Assembly: GCA_963921195.1 (NCBI GenBank) | Contig: OY992536.1 | Span: 95,709,007 to 95,773,006, forward strand | Reading direction: 5' to 3' | Length of the DNA stretch: 64,000 nt | From: Pegoplata infirma | Lineage: Eukaryota; Arthropoda; Insecta; Diptera; Anthomyiidae | Shown here: one piece after another, positions 24,268 to 35,600 of the stretch | How positions within the stretch are numbered: position 1 is the first letter of the stretch | Layout of the letters: every line of letters begins with the position of its first letter | Notes under the pieces: generated by a model | What the model saw: the letters and a program-made list of their open reading frames with translations, nothing else | Database searches by the model: none | What the model was told of the DNA's origin: nothing | Translations under genes and position numbers: made by a program

Positions 24268-24827
24268 CACTCAAAAAAAAAAAAACTGTAAAGTTGGCAA
24301 AAAATTTAGTTAAATTTAACTAAAAAAACACCTGATTTTGAACCTACTAAATTTCTAGTTCATTTAACAAAAAATATTTAGTTAACTTTTCGTAGAATGA
24401 ATGTGGCAAAAAAACAGTAATTTTAACTAAAAATTCAGCTGAAAATTTCGTAAAATTTTTTATTAGGTGAATTCAGCTAACCTTTTTTTTTAAATAAAAA
24501 AAAAATATTTTTCACAGCGTTAAGTTCAGCTTAAGTAGGACTAATGAGATTTGCATAGGAGGCTACACAAGAAATGTTTAAAGTTTTCGACTTGACAAAA
24601 ATGTTACAAAAAATCAGCAAATTAATTAGTAAAAATTCGTAAACTCAGTTTTAAAGTCAACAAAAAAAATTAATTCCAAATTTGTACAAAACTAGTATTT
24701 TCGTAAATCGAACTTAACTAAAAAAAGTAGTTAAAACGCTGATTTTAACTAAAAATTTGCTAAAAAGCCAGTAAACTCGAGTTAACAAAAAAAGTTTGTT
24801 GACTTTACAGTTTTATTTTTTTGAGTG
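24268..24827. mobile_element. MITE with CACTC ends (M1)
   Basis: TIRs of about 27 bp: CACTCAAAAAAA... followed by AACTGTAAAGT at the left, with the complement AGTTTACAG-type run and TTTTTTTGAGTG at the right. TA flanks both ends. The interior repeats 'aactaaaaa' and 'tttagttaa' motifs. Same end class as 53474-53632. Confidence 0.8.
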
Positions 24828-24829
24828 TA

Positions 24830-25124
24830 AAACCTATGACCAGTGGTCATTGACCACCGATAGTACCATTTGATGTAGGGTATCGAAATACAGTGATCAT
24901 TTTTAAGTGCATTCTTAGAAATATAAACATTTGTTTCATGCTTGCTGCTACCATTAACTATACAATAGCCCATAATTATGGCAACGACAGTGGTAGCACT
25001 AGTGCTACGTAATTCTACAAATACTAGAATAATAGTTAAAACTCATGAATAGTTCGAAATAGTGAGTGAAAAAAAAAAGTAATGAAAATCGCAAAAAATC
25101 GTGTTGGGTGGTTGACATACACAC
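24830..25124. other. undiagnosed A+T-rich DNA
   Basis: Starts with 'cctatgaccagtggtcattgac', a short dyad; nothing else recognised. Confidence 0.3.
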
Positions 25125-26378
25125 ATATATGGCATTCCACACCAAATGTCCCGTGAATTTCTGAATAGGATGTATGAATGGCCCTATATGTGACTAAGAA
25201 AATTGCGTTTTTGGTTTTTTAATTTTTCAAAAACTGGGCTTAGGAGGCGTGGTCAAATATAAGAAAAATTGTCAGATTTGTTTCGAGTTGCCTTGGTTAA
25301 ACATATATCAAATTAAAACGTAATGCACCACAATCTCAAAAATTTACATTATTGTACAGTTTTGTATGGACTATCGATTAATTTTTTTTTTTTTTAGAAA
25401 ATTTTCAGAACCCGTTCAGAAATTTTCCATTTATTAAAAAAGTCAATTTATTAAAAAGCCGCCACTTTTGTTTTTTTTTTTTAATTTTTTTAAACAAGGC
25501 AACTCGACACAAATTTGACCACGCCCCCTAAGCCCAGTTTTTAAAAAATGGAAAAACCAAAAACGCAATTTTTATACCCTGCAACTACAATATGGGGGTA
25601 TACTCACTTTGTCATTCCGTGTGTAACGCATCAAAATATCGGTCTAGGGCCCCATAAAGTATATGGGGCATTCCATGTCAAATCGGACACTTTGAAAATT
25701 TTTTTTTTTAGATTTTCCCAATTTGTTTACAATTTTAAGTACCCTTCGAAAACTCCTTCGTGTTAAATTTTCAGATTTTTTTGATGACCCGTTCAAAAGG
25801 GCTCTATGAAATAAGGCCCCAATGAAATAAGGCCCCAAATCAAAAATGAAATAAGGCCCCACAAATTTTTACTAAAAAAAATTGGGGTGTTATTTCATTA
25901 TTTGTGGCTTTATTTCATTTTTTGTTTTGGGGCTTTATTTCATTATGAAATAAGTCCCCAAATTTTAGGAATGAAATAAGGCCCCAAATAATATTTTGGG
26001 GTGTTATTTCATTTTCTCTGAAATCTGCGGAAGCCAACGACGCAATGAAAAAGACTGCTAATGAAATAATTTTCACAGAAATAAGTCCAAAATGAAATGA
26101 AATTACTACAGAAGCTACAAAAAATGAACTTAAAAAGATTAGTACAATTGCTAACGCGCCTACTGAATCTGCGATAAGTATTTTATAAATTTCGCTGTAA
26201 GAGCGGATGAGAAACATCTTACGAATATGAATTTAAATCTCTATATTAATTTAAAATTTTTCTCTCAGAACTTAATCAATAATAATTTCTGTCTTTAATA
26301 TATTTACAAACCTCGAAAAGGAATTAAAACTGGTTATATCCTTGGGCATTTCTAGGATTCTATTTAATTACTGATGAA

Positions 26379-26598
26379 ATAATATGATGCTTGTTTTAAA
26401 AATATTTAAATGCATGTGGTGATGAAGGAAGCGCCGCTGGCGAAAAATTTTTACAACAGATTTTAACAAAAAATTAAAAAAAAATCGCGCGATTTTTTTT
26501 TAATTTTTTGTTAAAATCTGTTGTAAAAATTTTTCGCCAGCGGCGCTTCCTTCATCACCACATGCATTTAAATATTTTTAAAACAAGCATCATATTAT
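26379..26598. repeat. perfect 220-bp palindrome without spacer
   Basis: I paired the arms base by base from the centre (TCGCGCGA, between 26488 and 26489). All 110 positions complement, and the first mismatch is at 26378/26599. The arms include GAAGGAAGCGCCGCTGGCGA and a TTTTTAATT stretch next to the centre. Confidence 0.95.
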
Positions 26599-26930
26599 AA
26601 TGTTATGAAAGATATATTAATGACGACGGTAGGTTGTACAAAATCGAAGAAAATTTCGCCAAGTTCATTGTGCTAACACCTTAAACAATCCAATGTGCCA
26701 CGCCCTCCCTGGTCAATAAAAGCAGTTATTTAGACGTATTCGGAATTTTTTGTTCACTCGCGGCGTGCATTTCGGTTTGTAGTAGATTTAATATATTTTG
26801 GATTTAAATTGAGTCCTTTGTATGTATGTGTAAAATTTTTAATTTAACAAAAATTTTGGAGTAATTTTTTAATGAAATAGTAGATAAGCTTATCGAACGG
26901 ACTTAATATTTATTTTTGTTATTATATTGG
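26599..26930. other. unassigned sequence inside Y with promoter-like text
   Basis: Contains 'caataaaagcag' at about 26716-26727 and 'ttgttcactcgcgg' about 30 bases later, giving a polyadenylation-like and an initiator-like string. It could be a scrap of an LTR, but no inverted ends, second LTR or primer-binding site was seen. Confidence 0.25.
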
Positions 26931-27786
26931 GGCCTTATTTCATTTTCAGAATGGGGCTTAATTTCATTATGAAATAAGGCCCCAAAAATGGGGCGTTATT
27001 TCATTTTATCTTTGGGGTTTTGTTTCATTTCATTGGGGGCTTATTTCATTTATTTTTTGGGGTGTTGTTTCATAATGAAATAAAGCCCCAAAAAATGGGG
27101 CGTTATTTCATTTCTGGTTTGGGGTCTTATTTCATTGGGGCCTTATTTCATAGAGCCGTTCAAAAGATATCGAATTTTTAAAAATTGGTAGTTTGTTCCT
27201 TTACTCAAACTTCTTTTACTCATAACTTCTTCAATAATGGTCCAAATTTCAATTTTTTTTTTTCAAAATTTTTGTTTTTTTACGTACTTTAAAAAAAAAA
27301 TTCCAAAAAATTCTTAAAAGCGCTCTAGCATGCGATTTTAAAGTTTTAAAATTTAAATTTAATTTTTGAAAATGTTTGTACTCTTCGATTTTTTTTTAAA
27401 TTTTTTTTGTGCAAAACTTCTATCCATTCTACAAATTTTTTGCCCAGGACGATCGTGGGATAAGGGATAGAGGGGTCCTTTATGAGACCGAACCCCATTA
27501 ATTTTTTCATCTTAACATTTCTTTGGAACAAATTAATACCCTATCTCCAATTTCTAAGGGGGCTCCCACACAAAACGACATTTTTTAAAATTTGCTCCAA
27601 CCGCTCTAACTGCCCTAATAGTGCCCTTAGAGCAACAAAATGTATGACCGACCCACACTATTTTTTAAGTCCAAACATTTTCTCTGAACACACCTACCCT
27701 CTATCTTTAAGTGTTGAGGCGGTCCCCATACAATTTTTTTAATTTTTTGTAAATTTGTTTTATTTAAAGCTTCTACCGGTCCAATG

Positions 27787-28604
27787 CACAGAGGTAAAAA
27801 CCGGCCAAAACTAAAAAAAAATTTTTTTTTTCTTTTTTTCCAAATTGATGCAAAATGAAAGCTAACGGTTCAAAACATGCGATTACAAAGTTTTGTGTTA
27901 ATCCCTTGACTAGTTTAGGTTTTGTAACGAAGCAAAGTTGAGTATTTGTATTTATTTTTTTTTTAATTTAAAAGTTGTGATTTGCAACTTTGAAATCCAA
28001 GTAGGCTGTAAACTTAAAAAAATAATTTTTGCCTTGAAATTGATATATTTTGAAAATTTAGGATTATTTTTACATGTCATATGCATTTCGGTAATTTCGA
28101 GTGCGTGGATCAATTTAAACAGTGGTGGTGAAAATAAATCTAAAAAAATAAAAAATTTTTGAAAAATACAAACTTTAGAAAGCCCAAAAAAGTACTTTTT
28201 GCTCAAAATTGCTCTTAAGTCGCTATACCACAAATTAGTGCAAGTGTTCCCAAGTAAGCTCTAATTAACATCAGTACCAAGTTTAACCAAGTCTTTCAGT
28301 TAGAGCCTGTTAAAGTTGGGTCATTTTTATCAAATAAAGAGCTTTTTGAGCTGTGGAAATCACTTAAAAAAATTAAGATGGATATGAAATCTGACAATTA
28401 AGACACAACATCTTAAAACACTTCAAAAAAAATTTTTTCGCGAACAAAAAAAAAAAATTTTCACGGAAAAAAAAATTCCGCGGAAAAATTTTTTTTTTCG
28501 CGAAATTGGTTTATTATTATATTCTTAACCTACCTATAACATTTTATAAGTTTACATAAAAAATTAAAGAAGTTATAGGGTTTTGGCCGGAATTTACCTC
28601 TGTG
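27787..28604. mobile_element. Transib-like non-autonomous DNA transposon (second copy)
   Basis: TSD CAATG at 27782-27786 and 28605-28609; the empty site is confirmed by the related X copy at about 59165-59180 (CGAATGGTGCGTC against CCAATG...GGTGCCTC). TIRs begin CACAGAGGTAAA and both contain CCGGCCAAAAC. It shares the CAC start, the CCGGCCAAAA block and the TSD with 1727-3090. The 818-bp interior has no transposase. Confidence 0.65.
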
Positions 28605-29399
28605 CAATGGTGCCTCCGAGAGGGGTCATTAGTGAGACCGACTCCCATTTATTTTTACCCTACAACATTTTTTTAAAACATACCTACGCCCTATCTCCAC
28701 TCCCTAAGTAAGCTCCCACACAAATAACAGTTGCAGCAAATTTTATAAATTTGTAGAAGAATCAATAGAAGTTTTAAACAAAAAAATTTAAAAAAAATCG
28801 AAGAGTACAAACATTTTCAAAAATGAGATTTAAATTTTAAAACTTAAAAATCGCATACTAGAGCGCTTTTAAGAATTTTTTGGGATTTTTTTTTTTAAAG
28901 TACGTAAAAAACAAAAATTTTGAAAAAAAAAATGAAATTTGGACTATTATTGAAGAAGTTATGAGGAAAAGAAGTTTGAGTAAAGGAACATACTACCAAT
29001 TTTTAAAAATTCGATATCTTTTGAACGGGTCATCAAAAAAATCTGAAAATTTACCACGAAGGAGTTTTCGAAGGGTACTAAAAACTGTAAACAAATTGGG
29101 AAAATCTAAAAAAAAAAAATTTCCAAAGTGTCCGATTTGACATGGAATGCCCCATACATGCGCGGGTACAAGGGGGGGGAAAAGGGGAAATTTCCCCCCC
29201 CAGACCAAATTTCAAAAAGAAAAAAAAGAAAAAGAAAAAAAGAAGAAAAAAGAAAGGAAAAGAAAGAAAAATAAAAAAAGGAAGAAGGAAATGTTCTAAA
29301 AAATTTTCCGAAGGAAAAATAATCACGAAATCAAAAATTTTTTAGAGAAAAAAATCTACAAAATTTTATATGGAAAATTTTGAAAAATTTTTAAGGGAA

Positions 29400-30800
29400 A
29401 AATGTGACTTAATCTGAAAATTTTCTGTGAAAAAATATCTGTCAATCTTATTATGAATTTTTATATGAAAAATGACTTAGAATATGTTTTTTTGTATAGA
29501 AAAATGTTTCAGGATCTTAATTTGGTTTACATAAAAAATGTTTGTCTACTACATAGGAAAAGGAAAAATATCTTAAAATCGTAAAAATGTTGGTAGTCTC
29601 AAGATTGAAAAACTATTTTGGAAAATTTTGTCAGAATGTCTTAGAATCGGTCACAGAATCTGAGAATTTTTCCGTAGAAAAAGGTACGAAAAAACACTCA
29701 ATATTGTCACATCCACAGATATTTTCTTTTTTGGATTTTTGTAGAAGAATTTCCAAATTCGAAAATTCTCCGAATATGAGACTTTTTCTACGGAAGAAAG
29801 GTATCAAAATTTGAGACTTATTTATAGGAAAAAAGGTAGCAGAATCTGAGACCTTTCGATAGGAAAAGGTCTAAGAATCTGAGACTTCTTCTATGGGAAA
29901 AAGGTCTCAGAATCTCTGAATTTGAGACTTATTTTAAGGATTAAGGTCTCAAAATCTGAATATTTTTTTAAAAAGAAAAAGGTCTAAAAGTCTGAGACTT
30001 TTTTTGTTGAAAAGAAGTCTGAGAACTTCAAACTTACTTAATTGGAAGAAGGTCGCAAAATCTGTGACTTTTTCTATGTGAAAAAGGTCTTAGAATCTTA
30101 GTCTTTTTCTATAGGAATAAGGTCTCAGAATTTAAAAATTTTAGACTTATTCTATAGGAAAAATGTCTCAGAATCTGACACTTTTTCTTTGGGAAACAGG
30201 TTTCAGAATCTCAAATCTGAGACGTTTTCTTTAGAAGAAAATGTCTTTTAAATATAAGAAAAAGGTTTTAGAATCTAAGACTTTTTCTATAGGAATAACG
30301 TCTCAGAATCTGTGGCTTTTTTTGGAATGGGTCTCAGAATCTTAGACTTTTTCTATAGAAAAATGGTATTTGAATCAGAATGTTATACTTTTTCTGCAGG
30401 AAAAAATCTTACAATCAGAGACTTTTTATAAAGAAAAAATTTCTCAGAATCTGTCACCCCTTTTTTAGGGGGAAAAGTACCAGAATTTTAAACTTTTTTT
30501 ATTTAAGAAAAACCTCTCAGAATCTGATACCTTTTCTATGGGAAAAAGGTATGAAAGTCTGAAAATTTTTCCTTAGGATTAAGGTTTCAGAATCTTAGAC
30601 TTTTTTTACAGAAAAAAGGTCTGACGCTTCCTCTCGACAAAAAGGTCTCAGAATCTAAATTTTTTTCAGTACGAACAAATTTAATAATCTGAGACCTTTT
30701 CTATAGAAAAAATATCTCATAAATGCTTTAAAATATGAGGCTTTTTCTATAGTAAAATTTCTCAGGGAAGAAGTCTTAGATTCTGAGACATTTGCACTAT
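29400..30800. repeat. degenerate palindromic minisatellite, block 3
   Basis: Units of about 38-45 bp with TTTTTCTATAGGAAAAAGG and TCTCAGAATCTGAGA, again two dyads per unit. The AAAGGTCTC variant is typical of this block. Confidence 0.85.
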
Positions 30801-30895
30801 AAAAAATCATTTTTTGATCATCTGATATTTTCTTCTATTTTGAAAAATTCTCTGATTTAGAAAAAACAAAAAAAAAATATTTAAAAAAAGTGATA

Positions 30896-31032
30896 GGAAA
30901 GCTATAAAATCATAAAATTTATTAGTTTTTGCCGAAGGAGGTTTGCTTTTCATGATCATATGTATGTATATCATGAAAAACAAACCTCCTTTGGCAAAAA
31001 CTAATAAATTTAATGATTTTATAGCTTTCCCA
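30896..31032. repeat. hairpin with ~60-bp arms
   Basis: 'gaaagctataaaatcat' at 30897 pairs with 'atgattttatagctttc' near 31015-31031, and 'aaggaggtttg' with 'caaacctcctt'. Arms are nearly identical, with a loop of about 13 bases ('catatgtatgtat') between ATGAT and ATCAT. It lies inside hAT B near its right end. Confidence 0.85.
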
Positions 31033-31768
31033 ACACTTTTTTTGCAAATGAAACGTATCCCTGTTTTTGCTCGTCCGACAAAGCATTATGATTTTTTTTC
31101 TTTGAAGTAAAAAAAAAATTTCCCCCCCCCAAAGCCAAAAGCTGTACCCGCCACTGGCCCCATATATTTATAATCAGCGATCGACTCTAAGACATTCTAC
31201 TGATGTCCGTCCGTCTGTAGTTAACACGATGCAGTCCAAAATAAAAGAGCTAGACTCCTGACATTTGGCACAAATATGTCTTATGTTAATAGGCAGGTTA
31301 AGTTCGTAAATGACCAAAATCGGATCAGGGGCCAAAAAGTTCCCCCTTGAAGAAGTAAACCAACCTCTGAAAAATAGCTTTTTTTTACATGATTGTTTGT
31401 GTTTTTGTTTAACAAATGCAACATTTTTATGCTACAAGAAGTTCAAAGTCCTGCACTTGGACATGGGCGTGGAATAATACATTTTTTTAAATCATGATAA
31501 ACTTGTATTTCTTTTGTGCAATAAGCATCTTATTTTTAAACACATATTCGAGAGGAAATTTGCCCCCCCCCCCCCCAAAAAAAAAAAGAAACGCCTATGG
31601 ATTTATTTTTATTTTTTATGCATGTTGGAGGGTATAAGAGATTCGGCACAGTCGAATTTGACTCTCTTACTTGTTTAGCTCCGTATAGGTCTATCCATAC
31701 AACCTATTCAGAAATTTACGGTACACATGTTTTTTTTCGCTGGTCATTTGGTGTGAAATGCCTCATAT

Positions 31769-32564
31769 GCCAAATACAGCGTGCGCGGTAAAATGATGCT
31801 GCCAGCTAAAATGATGTTAAGTATTTTTGGTGTTAAAAGGAATCTTAACCTACCGTATGAAAATAGTTTGTTTTTTTTTCGTTGCAAGTTGCACCAACTA
31901 CCGCTGCTATTAATAGTTACTGGTACTATAAATTGTTTATTTTCTTCCTTTTTTTGTTTTTATTAAAGTTTAAGTGGTACTTTTGAGGTCTTATAAAAAG
32001 ATCTGGCTAACAGAAAATTTTATAAATGAAATCTTTGTTTTTTTAAGGCTGGCTCTGTTTATTATGTGGTACTTCCTTTTGCCAATATATGTAGAGTATA
32101 TTCCACACACGTGAGGCAAAAAAAAAAAAATAACAGAGTTAATACCAGAAGCCTTTTTCTGTTGCATCGCATCATAAAATAAATGACTTGGAAATTCATT
32201 TATAATTTTTCAACGATCTTGTAATAAAAAAAAAATAAAAAGAAAACTTGAACTAAAAGTACGGTTATATATTCATAGTTTTAGTTCAAGTTTGATTCAT
32301 GTAAAAAGCCATTTAAACTGTTTTTTATTTAGGCTCTATTTACACTATCCACTTAAATTTAAAATTCGAGATTGCAAATCGCAACACGTTTTACAACATC
32401 TTGCATGATGTAAGGTCGGCTAAAGAGGACATAACATCGATTTCTCAATACAAACCACAGTCATTTTGCTCAATATGCATGATCTTCTAAGGCCCACTTA
32501 AGAGATCTTTTAGACTTTTTTTTGGCTAATACAATTGCTGCTATGTTTGGAGAATTTAGTTTAA
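31769..32564. other. undiagnosed A+T-rich DNA
   Basis: No gene or element end supported. A small perfect hairpin (AAACTTGAACTAAAA with its complement) lies at about 32244-32295. Confidence 0.35.
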
Positions 32565-33083
32565 TTCTACGAATTTGTTCCGCTACAGGGACTAATCATA
32601 TTGGGAAACGGATGGACGTGTGAGACAACACGACAGATCTCGCCAGTACTTAAACAGAAGCGCTCAAGTGAGCTCATATCGCTTCCAACAAGAAAGATTT
32701 CGACGGTGGTTGCTGTAACTACAGGATACTGTCTTATAGGAAATCACGCAGAGCGGTTAAATGTGCCGTCAAATAACTTTTTCCGGAGTTGCATGGATCA
32801 AAAGGAGTTGGAAACTATCGAACACTTCATCTGCAATTGGCCAGCACTTCCTGCTCAGACACTTGCTTCAATGATATCGAGGGAGCTGCACGATCTTTCT
32901 AATTTGTCAGATGTCAAAATACAATATCTTTGGAGTTTCAAAAGAAGCTATAATTGGTTTAACAACAGGGACCAGTAGGAAAACCTATTGCAGTCCCATG
33001 GTATCATAGAACCTCGTAGACCTCAGTATCTATGTCTGCTAACGTAAACGTCAGCAGACACTTACAACCTAACCTACCTAACC
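32565..33083 (+). mobile_element. LOA retrotransposon 3' fragment
   Basis: Follows 48250-48745 of the intact copy: 'ggatggacgtgtgagacaac', 'gtgagctcatatcgcttcca', 'ttaaatgtgccgtcaaat', the Cys-His tail of ORF2, the stop GGGACCAGTAGGAAAACC and the tail CTTACAACCTAACC. The frame (32601-32978) is open but truncated and without RNase H. It is joined tail to tail with the next copy. Confidence 0.9.
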
Positions 33084-34458
33084 TAGATTGGGTTGTAAGT
33101 GGATGCTGACGTTTTACGTCTGCACACATAGACTCTAAGGTCTATTGTGAACCCCCCGGGACGGTAGTGGGGTCCCCCTACTAGTCCGTGCCGTTACACC
33201 AATTTGAGCTCCTTATGAAGCTCCTATGATATTGAATTTTTACATCCGACAAATCAGATAGAACGTTCATCTCCCTAGATCCCGTTAAAGCAAATCTCTG
33301 ACCAGAAAGTGCCGGACAATGGCAGATAAAGTGTTCGATAGTTTCCAACTCCACCTCATCCATGCAACTTCGGTAAAAGTCATTTGACGGCACATTTATC
33401 AGCTCTGCGTGCTTTCCCATGAGACAGTGTCCAGTAATTACAGTAACCACCGTCGAAATCTCACTTGTGCGCATCTAATTAAGAGAAAGCCAAATCTGTC
33501 GCATAGCCTCACACGTCCATCCATTTGCCCATCTCTGATTAGTCTCCGTCGCGGAACAAATTCGTAGAATTTGCTTGCAAGTTTCTAGAGGCATACCAAT
33601 CAAATCTAATTATGTTGGAATCCGTAAGGTAGTTCCCAGTCTTGCAAGCTCATCAGCATTGCAATTCCCTAAAATGTTTCTGTGCCCTATGACCCACATG
33701 AGTCTCATTTCAAACTGCTTGGCCAATTCATTTAAAGACGTGCGGCAGTTAAGGCCAGATCTTGTTTTGAAAAACATTGGCTCCAGGGACTTGACAGCGG
33801 CTTGACAGTCAGAATAGATGTTGTTGACTGCGGTTGTAGACAAAGCATTGCAAGATCTGGATAAACAAAAATTTTAAGGACTGGAAAAAATCTTAAAGTA
33901 TCCAAGGGAATAGGACTTTCAAGCTGATCGGCTCTGTAATTCCCTGGAATGTGTCTGTGCCCTGGGAGCCATGTGTCAAACTGCTTGGCCATCTCATTTA
34001 AATACGTGAGGCAGTTAAGGGCAGATCTTGTATTCAGAAACATTGATTACAGGGACTTGACTGTCGGAATATATGTAGACTGCGATTGTGGACAAGACAT
34101 TGCAACTCAACCAGTCAGCTACTTCCTTTATTGCCAGCATCTCTGTCTGGTAAACACTGCAATGATCTGGTAATCTTTGAGCCAGGATCAACCCATGCTC
34201 TTTTGAATTGACTCCAAAGCCCACTTGTTCGTGTAGCTTCGATCCATCTGTGCAAAAATTTATGGAGGATCCACTACCTGGAATGCCCCTTATCCAAGAC
34301 TCTTTGGATCGTATCATAGTGGTAAATTGGCGCTCAAAAGGGCTCATAGAGGAAGAACAGTTGACATTTTTTGGTATCGTTATCTTCTACAAGATCGCGC
34401 TATGGCCATAATCGCTGCTCTTCCATTCAAAGTCTGGTTGCTACGCCGAACGGCTGAT
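33084..34458 (-). mobile_element. LOA retrotransposon 3' fragment with internal duplication
   Basis: On the minus strand it runs from the linker after RT through RNase H to the tail (GGTTGTAAGTGG at about 33094). The RNase H stretch occurs twice: about 33615-33850 and again, more diverged, at about 33900-34110, each with 'acagNgacttgac' and 'attccctNNaatgtNtctgtgcc'. This looks like a join of two partial copies. Frames 34347-34015 (INFCTDGSKLHEQVGFGVNS) and 33474-33181 are recognisable but broken. Confidence 0.85.
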
Positions 34459-34786
34459 GCGATGTAATTATAATTTGTCTTCCCTGTTTCATTTATTATT
34501 CAGCGTAAAACTTGTCACTTTTGTTCTGTATGTTTTTCTGCTTACAGTTTAGTTCAACTAACTTGTTGTATTTCATTGTATGTTTGTTGATAATTCGCAC
34601 TTGATTGCTGCAATATAATATATTTAATTTGGGGCGTGCCACTTTATAAATCTTGGTCTGGTCAAGCTATACTTAATGTATTCGATGTACAGCTATGATG
34701 GAAAAATTGACAATAACTTTAAACGAACAAATATCTATGGAACAAATTTGATGTAACCAGCATATCCTCCCGTAACTATGGTAACG
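34459..34786. other. undiagnosed A+T-rich DNA
   Basis: No supported feature. Confidence 0.3.
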
Positions 34787-34889
34787 CAGGCGCATATCCA
34801 AAAAAAAAAAATATGTTCTCAAAAAATTTTTCTTACAGTGAAATTCAGCAGGGATTTTCATCATTAATTTACATTTTTGGGGCATTCCT

Positions 34890-35600
34890 ATTTTTTCTAA
34901 TTCTATAGAAACATTTTCTAAAATTTAAAATTTATTGCTAAAGAAAAAATTCGGTGAGAAAATGTTATAAACCTTGAAAAATTTCTACTATAAAAAATTT
35001 TAAAAATCTCTATCTTTTTCTGAACCATTTTTCATATTCTGAGTATTTTTTTTCTATAGAAAATGTCTCAGATGATAAAATAATTTTTTTATAGAAAAAT
35101 TTTTAAATATTTCATGAAGAAAATAATCAAATGTTTCTTATAGAAAAATGCTTAGAGTTTTTCTATAGAAAAATTCACAAAGTTTTTCCTAAAACAAATT
35201 CTCAGAGTTTTCCTATAGACTTTTTCCCTATAGAATAATTTGAAGATTCTAAGACCTTTAGACAATATTCGTATAGAAAAAGTCTCAGGTTCTGAATCAT
35301 TTTTCCAATTGAAAATATTTCAGATTCTGATACATTTTTTCTAAAGAAAAAGTCTTACAAAAATGTATCACATTCTGAGATATATTTCCTAAAGAAAATA
35401 ATTCGAGACTCTGAAATATATTTTCTATAGTAAAAGTCTCAGATTGTAATAAGACATTTTCCTGTAGACCTTTTTCCCAGAGAAAAATTATCAGAGTCTG
35501 CTACCTTTTTGTGAGATACTTATTTAAACTATAGAAAAAGTCTAAGATTCTGAGACCTTTTCTTAAAAAAAACTCTCAGATTCTGAGACCATTTTTTAAA
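34890..35600. repeat. degenerate palindromic minisatellite, block 4
   Basis: Same unit type as the other blocks, with TTTTTCTATAGAAAA, AGTCTCAGATTCTGAGA and more degenerate forms. Confidence 0.8.

Larger units (their letters stand above)
25800..27157. mobile_element. Mutator-like non-autonomous element Y
   Basis: A 9-bp TSD, GTTCAAAAG, is at 25791-25799 and 27158-27166; the X sequence resumes exactly afterwards. TIRs begin GGCTCTATGAAATAAGGCCC and extend for about 40 bp at high identity. Both arms are built from 'atgaaataaggccccaaa' repeats. Long TIRs plus a 9-bp TSD fit the Mutator superfamily. A perfect palindrome is inside. Confidence 0.75.
25664..29154. mobile_element. TIR element X
   Basis: Long TIRs begin TGGGGCATTCCATGTCAAAT and stay alike for at least 300 bp ('cccttcgaaaactccttcgt', 'gatgacccgttcaaaag'). 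It lies in the (TA)n of the mini-me copy, so the TSD may be TA. Internal text holds a duplicated module with 'gagaccgacccccattta' and 'ctaagggggctcccacacaa'. No transposase was recognised. Related copies are at 58331-59278 and 63959. Superfamily unknown. Confidence 0.75.
29157..31156. mobile_element. hAT element with minisatellite interior (B)
   Basis: An exact 8-bp TSD, GCCCCATA, at 29149-29156 and 31157-31164. Ends are CATGCGCGGGTACA and TGTACCCGCCACTG, a hAT-type CA...TG pair sharing GCGGGTACA. The interior runs: G/C homopolymer, purine-rich tract, minisatellite, a hairpin, C homopolymer. It is 2.0 kb with no transposase. Confidence 0.9.
25575..31675 (+). mobile_element. mini-me/DINE-1-like element (copy 2), split by insertions
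   Basis: The left piece (25575-25663) has ATACCCTGCAACTACAATAT and the 'tttgtcattccgtgtgtaac' block to CCCATAAAGTATA. The right piece (31157-31675) resumes with TATATTTATAATCAGCGATC, GTCCGTCCGTCTGTAG, and ends in the hairpin ATTCGGCacaGTCGAAT and CTCTTACTTGTTT. Compared with Z2, it sits between T residues without a target duplication, as reported for Helentron-type insertion. Confidence 0.8.
25125..31768. mobile_element. foldback element Z1, outer shell of a nested insertion stack
   Basis: The left end has GGCATTCCACACCAAATGTC (25131) and the right end its near complement (about 31742-31762). 25131-25574 matches the uninterrupted copy Z2 at 56877-57967, including 'actgggcttaggaggcgtgg' and its inverted partner at 25515-25545. 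Sequence from 31678 resumes Z2 at 'tatccatac'. Everything from 25575 to 31675 is therefore inserted DNA. TSD unclear. Confidence 0.85.

Noticed and set aside
26599..26930. Possible solo LTR inside element Y
   Set aside because: There are AATAAA-like and initiator-like strings, but no TG...CA inverted ends, target duplication or second LTR could be shown.
29142..29345. Lys-rich frame in a purine tract
   Set aside because: It is the purine-rich subterminal zone of hAT B, crossing its left end; composition alone explains the frame.
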